This document shows positions 7,538 through 14,961 of a stretch of DNA of 14,961 bases, in pieces (positions within the stretch are counted from its first letter, which is position 1; every line of letters starts with the position of its first letter). The translations under genes and the position numbers were made by a program. Below the pieces are notes generated by a model that saw only the letters and a list, made by a program, of their open reading frames with translations, searched no databases and was not told the DNA's origin. This stretch comes from G039029935 sp039029935 (GTDB taxonomy: Bacteria; Chloroflexota; Anaerolineae; Caldilineales; Caldilineaceae). The stretch spans positions 1 through 14,961 of the forward strand of contig JBCCFC010000171.1 of NCBI GenBank assembly GCA_039029935.1, given 5' to 3'.

Positions 7538-10500
7538 GTGATGGTCAAACGCAAACCACAGAGCTGGCAGCGCTACAACGCGCGGCTTTGGCCTTAAAAG
7601 AGATGCGCACAAAGCTAGAGGCACTGGAATATAGCCGCTCCGAGCCTGTTGCGGTTGTAGGACTGGCTTGTCGTATGCCCGGCGACGGCAATACACCGGA
7701 GGCATTCTGGGAAATTTTATACAATGGCAAGGATACGATAACCGAAATCCCTACCGAACGCTGGGATGCAGATGCCTACTATGATCCGACACCTGGCACA
7801 CCTGGAAAAATGTATACCCGTCACGCGGCTTTTTTGTCAGAGGTCGATCAGTTTGATCCTTTATTCTTTGGCATATCCCCGCGAGAAGCAGCCAGCATGG
7901 ATCCACAGCAGCGTCTACTGCTGGAAGTCAGTTGGGAAGCGCTAGAAAACGCTGGCTATGCACCCAATCACTTACCTCGCCAAAGCGGCATCTTTATTGG
8001 GATGAGTGAGACAGATTATGCGACGTTGCCTTTGCCACCACATGTAGACGCCGATACCTATGATGACATTGGCAACGATCTCTGTTTTGCCTCTGGTCGT
8101 TTGGCCTATATTTTAGGTGTCCAAGGTCCCAATATCGCTTTAGACACAGCCTGTTCTTCATCACTGGTTGCACTTCATTTAGCCATACAAAGCCTACGCA
8201 ACGATGAATGCGAGCTGGCGTTGGCTGGCGGTGTTCACTTAAATTTATCGCCCGATACCTTTGTGATGCTCGCACAATCGCGTGCGCTGTCGCCCGATGG
8301 ACGTTGCAAGACCTTTGACGAGACCGCAGATGGCTATGGCCGTGGCGAAGGGTGTGGTGTTCTTGTCCTCAAGCGTCTATCTAAAGCCGTTCAGGATGGC
8401 GATAATATTCTTGCGATACTCCGCGGTTCGGCTGTCAATCATGATGGCACCAGCAGCGGGTTGACTGTCCCCAACAAGTTGGCCCAAGAGGCACTGCTGT
8501 CTCAAGCACTAGGCAACGCAAATGTCTCTCCCCAAGAAGTCAGCTATGTAGAGGCCCACGGCACCGGTACATCCCTGGGTGATCCGATTGAGATACGGGC
8601 GTTAGAGGCAGTGTATGGCAAAGAACGTAACTATCCGCTGCTGATTGGATCGGTAAAGACCAATATCGGCCACTTGGAGGGCGCGGCTGGCATGGCAGGG
8701 ATCATTAAAGTGATACTGTCACTTCAACACGGTATTATCCCTGCTCATCTGAACTTGAATCAACCCAATCCGCATTTGGACTGGGCAACGTTGCCGCTGA
8801 CTGTGCCAACACAAAATGTAGACTGGCCAACCGCCAACGGTCAACCGTGGTTAGCTGGGGTGAGCTCTTTTGGGCTCAGTGGCACGAATGCCCACATCCT
8901 TGTCGAAGCGGCACCGTCAGCCACTGTAGATACAGATGTAGATGTTCAGGAACCGATCTTAATCGCTCGCTCTTGCCATCTACTAACGCTCTCCGCCAAG
9001 ACAGATGATGCCCTATCAGCCCTGGCCCAGCGTTTCGCCACCCATCTGACCGATCGTCCCGAGCTAGCGCTAGCAGAAGTTTGCTTTACTGCCAATATCG
9101 GGCGTGCTCACTTTGACCATCGATTGGGCATAACTGCGGCGACGACCGACGAACTGATCGATCACCTAACAACGTTCAAGCAAAAGGAGATGGCGGGAAT
9201 TGCTATCGGTCACTGCAAGAGCGATACAAGCCCCAAAGTTGCTTTTCTCTTTACAGGCCAAGGTTCACAATATGTCAACATGGGGCGGCAACTCTATGAT
9301 AGCCAACCTATATTTCGGGCCACTCTGGATCAGTGTGACGAAATTTTGCGGCCCTATCTAGATGTTTCCCTGTTGGATCTCCTCTATCCATCCAAGACTC
9401 AAGGTCAAACAGCTAATAGACCTTCGGCATCGCGCCATACAGGGCAAAGCCACACCGGACTGGATGAAAGAGCGTTGATCGACCAAACTGTCTACACCCA
9501 GCCTGCCCTGTTTGCGCTAGAATATGCTCTGGCCCAATTGTGGCGCTCCTGGGGAATCGAGCCAACCGCGGTAATGGGGCACAGCATCGGTGAGTATGTT
9601 GCGGCTTGTGTGGCCGGCGTCTTTACGCTTGAAGATGGTTTGAAATTGGTTGCCGAGCGGGGCCGTTTGATGCAGGCACTACAGGCAAACGGCGCAATGG
9701 TTGCAGTACAGGCGAGTGCAGCAACGGTCGAAGGCATGATTGCGACAAATGCTGATCGCCTCTCCATTGCCGCACTCAATGGACCGCAAAGTGTGGTCGT
9801 CTCTGGTGCCCAAATGGCCATCGATGACCTAGTCCACCAGTGCCAAACGCTGGGCATCAAAATGAGATCACTAGCTGTCTCTCACGCATTTCATTCCTCC
9901 TTGATAGAGCCAATGCTGGCTGAATTTCGCGAGGCAGCACGCCAAGTTGCCTATACCAAGCCAAACTTACGGCTCGTCTCAAACCTGACCGGACAGCTTG
10001 CTGCTGACGACATTGCCACCCCAGATTATTGGGTGCGCCATGCCCGCCAGCCAGTGCAATTTACGGCTGGCATGGCAACCTTGCAGACAATGGGCTGTCA
10101 AGCCTACCTTGAAATTGGGCCACAGCCGATTTTATTGGGCATGGGCCGGCAATGCCTTGAAGAGCAGGATAGGGTGAATGAAGCCGCCCTCTTACCCACT
10201 CGTCCTTCCATTGCTTGGTTGCCCAGTTTGCGCCAAGGACAAGACGAGTGGCAGATCCTGCTGAGCAGCCTGGGCCAACTCTACGTTCAGGGTGCCGCTG
10301 TAGAGTGGCCGAATGTTGAAGCTGCGTCGCGACGTAAGGTCTCGCTGCCCACCTACCCATTTCAGCGGCAGCGATACTGGCTGCGCCAGCGCCCGTCGTC
10401 AACGACAGGAAGTATGCTAGAACGGTCACCAATCGATCATGAGCAGAAACTTCCAACCGGCCAGGAATGGCTCTATACGCTGGATTGGGCGCTTCAATCC

Positions 10501-12363
10501 GGCGATAGTAGAACTCGTTTGGACCCTGCCCACGCAGCGCCAGGCAGATGGTTGATTTTTGCAGATGCCAATGGTGTAGGGGAACGGATCGCAGCCTTAC
10601 TGCAGGCCCAATCGCATGAGACCGTTCTGGTCATACCCGATAGCTTAGAAGGGCAGACGATAGCACACGACTCGTTAGCGCAGGTCGAAAAGCTCGATCC
10701 AACAGACAAGAACGCTTGGCAACAGCTCCTGCAAACCCATCAGCCAAATCAAGGCATTATCTATCTGTGGGGCACTGAAGATGACGGGGAGAGCGATGCT
10801 GTACAAGCTGCTGTTGAACGTCAATGCCTCCCGTTGCTGTCACTGGTTCAAAGCCTTAACTCGCTTGATAAACCACCACTGCTCTGGTTGGTGACGCGTG
10901 GCGCACACATGGTACTGCCGGAAGAGACACTGAAGCCAACGCAGACACCGTTGTGGGGATTGGGACGTACCATTGCATTGGAACAGCCTGAACTCTGCTG
11001 CACTTGTATCGACCTACCGATGACGTCGCAAGAGAGTGAACATGCTGACCTTGCACAATTGCTTTACAGTCAACTATCTGTCACTGACGATGAAGATCAA
11101 GTTGCGCTGCGTGCTGGAAAACGATATGTGGCTCGCCTTGTTCAGCCTGAAGAGCCGAGGCCCCAGGATAGACACGCTCGTTTAGCCATCCAAGCTGACG
11201 GCAATTACCTAATCACAGGTGGTTCCGGTGGGCTTGGCCTAACGATTGCACAAGAGCTGGCGGCCCGCGGGGCACGATACTTGACGCTTTTAAGTCGCCG
11301 CGGGATCACATCCGCTGATGCACAGAATCGCATAGAGGAGCTACGTGCCAATGGGGTTACTGTATTGGTCTGTCAGGCTGACGTGACTGATGCCCAGTCC
11401 CTGGCCGCAGTCCTAAAAGAAGCCCGCTCGGTTGCGACTTTACGCGGCGTTATCCATGCCGCCGGTATTCTTGACGATGCTATCCTGCTCAATCAGAATG
11501 CAACTCGCTTTGCACGTGTGATGCAGCCCAAAGTCCAGGGTGCTTGGCATCTTCATACCCTGACCCAAGAAGACAAGTTGGATTTCTTTGTCTGTTTTTC
11601 ATCGGTCGCCGCACTAATGGGTTCAATAGGCCAAAGCAACTATGCAGCAGCCAATGCGTTTTTGGATGGTCTTGCCCAGTTCCGCCAAGCTAGTGGTTTA
11701 CCGGCCTTGAGCATTCAGTGGGGACCGTGGGCAGAGGTAGGCATGGCCGCTCGTACGGGTGATAAGGCCACGCTTAATAGTGCAGGTTTAGACTTTCTAG
11801 ATCCAGAAATAGGCTCGCAACTTTGTCTCGACCTGTTACACTACCCTTTGGCACAGGTAGGCGTATTGCCCATCACCGATCAAGACGCCTTCAAACGTCA
11901 AAGCTTGCCATCGCTCTTCCCGCGCAACTTGAGTGGGGCTGGCTCTAGTCCCCTACCTGCGGAAGCTTTGTTAGAAACATTATCAACGCTGCCGCCTAAT
12001 GAGGCTGAAGAAAGGTTAGAGTCCATCGTCAACCAACACGTGGTCTCTGTTTTGGGCCTGGATGATTCCCAACCGCTGGATCCAACCCAGCGACTTTTTG
12101 AAGTGGGGATTGATTCTCTGATGGCCATCGAGCTACGCATCCGAATGCAGAGTGCTCTGGGGTGTGTGTTGCCTTCCACGTTGGTCTTTGACTATCCATC
12201 GGTCGCCGAAATGGTTCATTTTGTACAGACAGAATTGCTAGCAGATGCCTCCTCATCTGTTAGCGACGAAAGTGATTCATTTTCGTCGGACGAAGCACTA
12301 GACGATTTATCTGACGAAGAGTTGGAAACGCTGCTCATGCAAAAAATCAAAGCATTGGCATAG
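7534..12363 (+). CDS. Type I polyketide synthase, single complete module KS-AT-KR-ACP with docking ends
   Basis: Extends the chain by one malonyl unit and reduces it to a beta-hydroxyl. The protein has 1609 residues. Order: docking head 1-35; KS 37-458 with DTACSSS (Cys207), EAHGTGT (His342) and KTNIGH (His380); AT about 569-870 with GQGSQ, GHSIGE (Ser684) and HAFH (784-787), malonyl-type; LPTYPFQRQR 938-947; KR structural part about 976-1205; KR catalytic part about 1222-1400 with TGGSGGLG (1228-1235), LDD (1313-1315, B-type), Lys1333, Ser1357, Tyr1370 and Asn1374, an intact active site; ACP about 1490-1570 with GIDSL (Ser1528); Ser/Asp-rich linker and acidic helical tail to 1609. There is no DH or ER. 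Compared with the preceding PKS, the AT has an extra 18 or so residues at about 619-648, and the helical dimerization-type linker before the KR is missing. The start ATG overlaps the previous stop as ATGA, with GGAGAAGAG upstream (7522-7530) as ribosome binding site. The SDR gene follows after eight bases. Confidence 0.97.
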   Translation: MSDGQTQTTELAALQRAALALKEMRTKLEALEYSRSEPVAVVGLACRMPGDGNTPEAFWEILYNGKDTITEIPTERWDADAYYDPTPGTPGKMYTRHAAFLSEVDQFDPLFFGISPREAASMDPQQRLLLEVSWEALENAGYAPNHLPRQSGIFIGMSETDYATLPLPPHVDADTYDDIGNDLCFASGRLAYILGVQGPNIALDTACSSSLVALHLAIQSLRNDECELALAGGVHLNLSPDTFVMLAQSRALSPDGRCKTFDETADGYGRGEGCGVLVLKRLSKAVQDGDNILAILRGSAVNHDGTSSGLTVPNKLAQEALLSQALGNANVSPQEVSYVEAHGTGTSLGDPIEIRALEAVYGKERNYPLLIGSVKTNIGHLEGAAGMAGIIKVILSLQHGIIPAHLNLNQPNPHLDWATLPLTVPTQNVDWPTANGQPWLAGVSSFGLSGTNAHILVEAAPSATVDTDVDVQEPILIARSCHLLTLSAKTDDALSALAQRFATHLTDRPELALAEVCFTANIGRAHFDHRLGITAATTDELIDHLTTFKQKEMAGIAIGHCKSDTSPKVAFLFTGQGSQYVNMGRQLYDSQPIFRATLDQCDEILRPYLDVSLLDLLYPSKTQGQTANRPSASRHTGQSHTGLDERALIDQTVYTQPALFALEYALAQLWRSWGIEPTAVMGHSIGEYVAACVAGVFTLEDGLKLVAERGRLMQALQANGAMVAVQASAATVEGMIATNADRLSIAALNGPQSVVVSGAQMAIDDLVHQCQTLGIKMRSLAVSHAFHSSLIEPMLAEFREAARQVAYTKPNLRLVSNLTGQLAADDIATPDYWVRHARQPVQFTAGMATLQTMGCQAYLEIGPQPILLGMGRQCLEEQDRVNEAALLPTRPSIAWLPSLRQGQDEWQILLSSLGQLYVQGAAVEWPNVEAASRRKVSLPTYPFQRQRYWLRQRPSSTTGSMLERSPIDHEQKLPTGQEWLYTLDWALQSGDSRTRLDPAHAAPGRWLIFADANGVGERIAALLQAQSHETVLVIPDSLEGQTIAHDSLAQVEKLDPTDKNAWQQLLQTHQPNQGIIYLWGTEDDGESDAVQAAVERQCLPLLSLVQSLNSLDKPPLLWLVTRGAHMVLPEETLKPTQTPLWGLGRTIALEQPELCCTCIDLPMTSQESEHADLAQLLYSQLSVTDDEDQVALRAGKRYVARLVQPEEPRPQDRHARLAIQADGNYLITGGSGGLGLTIAQELAARGARYLTLLSRRGITSADAQNRIEELRANGVTVLVCQADVTDAQSLAAVLKEARSVATLRGVIHAAGILDDAILLNQNATRFARVMQPKVQGAWHLHTLTQEDKLDFFVCFSSVAALMGSIGQSNYAAANAFLDGLAQFRQASGLPALSIQWGPWAEVGMAARTGDKATLNSAGLDFLDPEIGSQLCLDLLHYPLAQVGVLPITDQDAFKRQSLPSLFPRNLSGAGSSPLPAEALLETLSTLPPNEAEERLESIVNQHVVSVLGLDDSQPLDPTQRLFEVGIDSLMAIELRIRMQSALGCVLPSTLVFDYPSVAEMVHFVQTELLADASSSVSDESDSFSSDEALDDLSDEELETLLMQKIKALA

Positions 12364-12369
12364 AGGGAA
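12362..12369 (+). promoter_or_regulatory. Ribosome binding site of the SDR gene
   Basis: AGAGGGAA starts inside the TAG stop of the preceding PKS and ends two bases before the ATG at 12372, with the GAGGG core four bases away. The overlap with the upstream stop points to cotranscription and probably translational coupling. Confidence 0.7.
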
Positions 12370-12371
12370 TC

Positions 12372-13223
12372 ATGCAAGATTTTCGAGATAAAGTCGCTGT
12401 TATTACTGGTGCAGCCAGCGGTATTGGTCGTGCGCTGGCTCGGCGCTGTGTAGAGGAAGGAACAAAGGTCGTTCTGGCGGATATTGAGGAACCAGCCCTG
12501 ACCCAGACAGCTCAGGCTTTTCAAGAACAAGGAGGTATCGTTGTGTCGGTGCATACCGATGTTTCCAAAGCAACAGATATTGAGGCACTGGCACAGCGTA
12601 CACTGGACGAGTTTGGTGCGGTCCATCTGCTTTTTAACAATGCAGGTGTAACAGGCTACGGTGCAGGCGGTGCCGTCTGGCAAAGCAGAGTGGAAGATTG
12701 GGAATGGGTGTTGGGCGTTAACCTATGGGGAGTGGTTCATAGTCTACGCACTTTTGTACCCATTATGCTGGCTCAAGATGTCGATTGTCATATCGTCAAT
12801 ACGGCGTCCATTGGTGGGCTTATCTCGAATGAACCCAGCGCTAGCTATCAGGCATCCAAACACGCTGTCGTGGCGCTCTCCGAGAATCTATACCACGCGC
12901 TGGCTCGCCAAGAAGCCAAACTCAAGACGTCAGTACTCTGCCCCGGCTGGGTGAGGACAAAGGCGTTAGACGGCGAAAGAAACCGTCCCCCCGAGCTACA
13001 AGTTGAACGCAAGATGAGTCCGCACTCTGCGGCCCTCATGCAGGATTTGCAAGACCGTTTAGAGTCTGGCATGTCACCCCAAAAAGTGGCTGATCGGGTT
13101 TTTGAGGCGATTCGATCCGGGCAATTTTACATTTTGACTCATCCCGAATTGACGTACCTGATCGAGCAGCGTTTGGACGATATTATAAACGAACGCAATC
13201 CAACCTTGACCGATATTTTATAA
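12372..13223 (+). CDS. Short-chain dehydrogenase/reductase (SDR), classical type, inside the PKS operon
   Basis: A stand-alone NAD(P)-dependent oxidoreductase of 283 residues, a normal length for a classical SDR. It has the Rossmann glycine motif TGAASGIG (12-19), NNAG (89-92) and the catalytic set Asn117, Ser146, Tyr159 and Lys163 (YQASK, with the usual 13-residue Ser-Tyr spacing), followed by CPGWVRT (190-196). Asp37 at the end of beta-strand 2 (VVLADIE) usually marks NAD(H) preference in this family, which would suit an alcohol oxidation, although direction cannot be read from sequence. The C-terminal part (FYILTHPEL, then RNPTLTDIL) resembles an SDR subfamily of unknown substrates. No signal peptide or membrane segment is seen. 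The gene lies eight bases after one PKS and 14 before the next, so it is made with them. Likely roles are a change of the growing or finished polyketide by oxidation or reduction in trans; the substrate is not known. Confidence 0.93.
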   Translation: MQDFRDKVAVITGAASGIGRALARRCVEEGTKVVLADIEEPALTQTAQAFQEQGGIVVSVHTDVSKATDIEALAQRTLDEFGAVHLLFNNAGVTGYGAGGAVWQSRVEDWEWVLGVNLWGVVHSLRTFVPIMLAQDVDCHIVNTASIGGLISNEPSASYQASKHAVVALSENLYHALARQEAKLKTSVLCPGWVRTKALDGERNRPPELQVERKMSPHSAALMQDLQDRLESGMSPQKVADRVFEAIRSGQFYILTHPELTYLIEQRLDDIINERNPTLTDIL

Positions 13224-13226
13224 CTC

Positions 13227-13231
13227 AGGAG
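13227..13231 (+). promoter_or_regulatory. Ribosome binding site of the last PKS
   Basis: AGGAG lies six bases before the ATG at 13238 and just after the TAA stop of the SDR gene (13221-13223). It is the strongest Shine-Dalgarno sequence in the window and fixes the start of the truncated PKS. Confidence 0.8.
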
Positions 13232-13237
13232 CGTTTC

Positions 13238-14961
13238 ATGAGTGGACAAAGTTCGCAGCGTGCGACCTTGTTACAAGCCTACCAAACAATTAAAAAGCTA
13301 GAGGCGAAACTAAAGTCTACCGAACAGCAATCAGATCCCATTGCCATTGTGGGGTTGTCTGGCCGCTATCCTGGTGGTGCGAATCTAGATGATTTTTGGC
13401 AGACGCTCTACCACGGCGTGGATGCAACAGGTGAACACCCGACCGACCGGTGGGATATCGCACCTTACTACGATCCAACACCAGGCACCCCTGGAAAGAT
13501 CTACATTGAGCGTGGAGCCTATGTCGCCAACATCGACCAATTTGATGCCCGCTTTTTTGGCATCTCCCCACGCGAAGCGGACAATATGGATCCCCAACAG
13601 CGGCTGGTGCTGGAAGTCAGTTGGGAAACGTTGGAACATGCCAATCTCCCCCCAGACCGGCTAAAAAATTCCCGCACAGGTGTCTACGTAGGCGTCTCGA
13701 ATGGCGACTATATGTTGCTGGCCCGGGAGCGTATTGGTGTTGATCAATATGCTGGCTTTGGCGGCGACCCTGCGCCGTTGGCCGGTCGGCTCTCTTATAT
13801 ATTGGGCTTACAAGGTCCCAGTATGACGGTGATGACCATGTGTTCATCGTCGTCTGTCGCCATTCATTTAGCCAGTCAGGCGCTCAGGGCAGGAGAATGT
13901 GAACTGGCTTTGGCTGGTGGGGTACATCTCAACGTTAGCCACCATTCCGCTGGCGATACCTGCCTGATGCAGGCTGTCTCTGCTGATGGCCGTTGCAGGA
14001 GCTTTGCGGCAACGGCCAATGGTTATGGTCGCGGGGAAGGCTGTGGCATGGTGGCGCTGAAGCGATTGTCTGATGCTGTGGCTGCGGGAGACATTATCCA
14101 TGCCGTCATCCGCGGCTCAGCCGTCAATCACGATGGCCCCAGCGGTGCCTTGACTGTCCCCAATGGCCCGGCGCAAGAGGCTATGATTCAACAGGCCCTA
14201 GCTGCTGCGAATCTTGAATCCCATGCTGTCAGCTATGTGGAAGCACACGGCACGGGTACGCCCTTGGGCGATCCAATTGAGGCGCGTGCGTTAGGCCGAG
14301 TTTATGGTCAAGGTCGCACGGCTGAGAATCCGCTGCTTATCGGCTCAGTCAAGTCGAACATCAGCCATACTGAAGCAGCGTCCGGCGTGGCGGGTTTAAC
14401 CAAAGTCGTGCTGGCGATGCAACATGGCGAACTGCCCGCTAGCCTGCACTTTGATAAACCCAATCCCCACATAGATTGGGCAAATATCCCAATCCAGGTA
14501 CTCAATAAACGCACTCCTTGGGAACGTCCCGCAGAGAGTGGAGAACGGATGGCGGGCGTCAGTTCATTTGGCATGACGGGTACCAACGCACACATCATCG
14601 TGGCTGAGCCACCTATTAATGAGACAGATGGTACGCATCCAGATGAAAGCGTCATAGGTGGCGCTAGCCGTGACATCGAGCGACCTTACCAACTGCTCAC
14701 GCTGAGTGCCAAAACACCATCGGCTCTGCAGGAACTGGCGGATCGTTATATCCAATACCTAAACAATCAGCCAGCGGATAACCTACTTGACATAGCGTTT
14801 ACTATGCATGTGGGACGCAGCCATCACCCTTATCGTCTAAGCTGGGTGGTGCAATCACTGTCGGTTGCCCAAGAGAGATTAAATGCTTGGCGTCTGAGCG
14901 AAACATCTGGCGCCGTCGAGGGTCATGTGTCACCCAGAGCAAGTAGTACGCGTGTACAAAT
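13238..14961 (+). CDS. Type I polyketide synthase, N-terminal part (docking head, atypical KS, start of KS-AT linker); 3' end outside the window
   Basis: The frame is open from the ATG to the window edge (574 codons) and continues beyond it. Residues 1-31 form a charged helical docking head (TIKKLEAKLKSTEQQ). The KS begins at DPIAIVG (33-39) and ends at GTNAHIIVAE (448-457). After that only KS-AT linker is present, and the window ends before the AT GQGSQ motif. The KS keeps Cys202, His337 (EAHGTGT) and His377, so it should condense. It differs from the two preceding KSs around the active site: MTMCSSSS for DTACSSS, ANGYGRGEG for ADGYGRGEG (Asn261), HDGPSGALT for HDGxSSGLT, and KSNISHTEAASG for KTNIGHLEAAAG. 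These changes suggest another KS clade and perhaps another kind of incoming chain. It is not a decarboxylating KSQ. Which AT, reductive domains or release domain follow cannot be seen. Confidence 0.95.
   Translation, partial: MSGQSSQRATLLQAYQTIKKLEAKLKSTEQQSDPIAIVGLSGRYPGGANLDDFWQTLYHGVDATGEHPTDRWDIAPYYDPTPGTPGKIYIERGAYVANIDQFDARFFGISPREADNMDPQQRLVLEVSWETLEHANLPPDRLKNSRTGVYVGVSNGDYMLLARERIGVDQYAGFGGDPAPLAGRLSYILGLQGPSMTVMTMCSSSSVAIHLASQALRAGECELALAGGVHLNVSHHSAGDTCLMQAVSADGRCRSFAATANGYGRGEGCGMVALKRLSDAVAAGDIIHAVIRGSAVNHDGPSGALTVPNGPAQEAMIQQALAAANLESHAVSYVEAHGTGTPLGDPIEARALGRVYGQGRTAENPLLIGSVKSNISHTEAASGVAGLTKVVLAMQHGELPASLHFDKPNPHIDWANIPIQVLNKRTPWERPAESGERMAGVSSFGMTGTNAHIIVAEPPINETDGTHPDESVIGGASRDIERPYQLLTLSAKTPSALQELADRYIQYLNNQPADNLLDIAFTMHVGRSHHPYRLSWVVQSLSVAQERLNAWRLSETSGAVEGHVSPRASSTRVQ

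Noticed and set aside
10061..10456. 131-residue open frame on the - strand inside the third PKS
   Set aside because: It lies opposite the AT and post-AT region with clear conserved motifs, and its translation is compositionally odd and unrecognisable. The same holds for - strand frames at 9492-9860 and 14308-14676.
12216..12683. 155-residue open frame on the - strand
   Set aside because: It spans the end of a PKS and the start of the SDR, both well supported by family motifs on the + strand. Its translation shows no recognisable domain.
13832..13855. KSQ-type or inactive KS in the last PKS
   Set aside because: Cys202, His337 and His377 are all present, so it is neither a decarboxylase-only KSQ nor an obvious non-elongating KS.
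2588..14961. Recent tandem duplication or gene conversion between the PKS modules
   Set aside because: Conserved motifs such as NYAAANAF and DPTPGTPGK are encoded with many synonymous differences between copies, and I saw no long identical DNA stretch. The modules look anciently related.

Overview
The window is an internal slice of a cis-AT modular type I polyketide synthase (PKS) cluster. All genes lie on the + strand and are packed almost end to end. Base composition looks near 50% G+C by eye. Each large protein carries a single module, with a short helical head before the KS and an acidic helical tail after the ACP, as in the class 2 style docking ends known from cyanobacterial and myxobacterial assembly lines. 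The moderate G+C argues against Streptomyces or myxobacteria. A cyanobacterium, a Chloroflexota member (Herpetosiphon-like) or an uncultured relative fits better, but the sequence alone does not settle this.

Layout. (1) 2-2485: the C-terminal part of a PKS (end of the KR structural subdomain, ER, KR catalytic subdomain, ACP, docking tail); its KS, AT and any DH lie upstream of the window. (2) A 102-base gap, the only real non-coding stretch. (3) 2588-7537: a complete KS-AT-KR-ACP module, best started at the ATG at 2588. (4) 7534-12363: a second complete KS-AT-KR-ACP module, overlapping the previous gene by ATGA. (5) 12372-13223: a free-standing short-chain dehydrogenase/reductase (SDR). (6) 13238 to the window end: the start of a further PKS, with docking head, KS and the beginning of the KS-AT linker, cut before the AT. 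No thioesterase, transposase, tRNA, rRNA or CRISPR array is visible.

How the genes work together. If the line is collinear, the first enzyme delivers a chain extended by a module containing ER and KR. The next two modules each add one malonyl unit (both ATs carry GHSxGE and HAFH malonyl-type motifs). They process it only to a beta-hydroxy group with B-type (LDD) KRs, because neither has a DH. This predicts a 1,3-diol stretch. The chain then passes to the KS of the last PKS.

Three features depart from a routine line. The KR of the second PKS has Thr where the catalytic Ser should be, so its product could be a hydroxyl or a retained ketone. An SDR with an NAD-type beta-2 aspartate is translated between two modules. 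The KS directly after it keeps Cys-His-His but has unusual residues around the active site (MTMC for DTAC, NISH for NIGH, ANGYG for ADGYG). A model in which the SDR changes the redox state of the chain before an atypical KS accepts it is inference, but it is testable.
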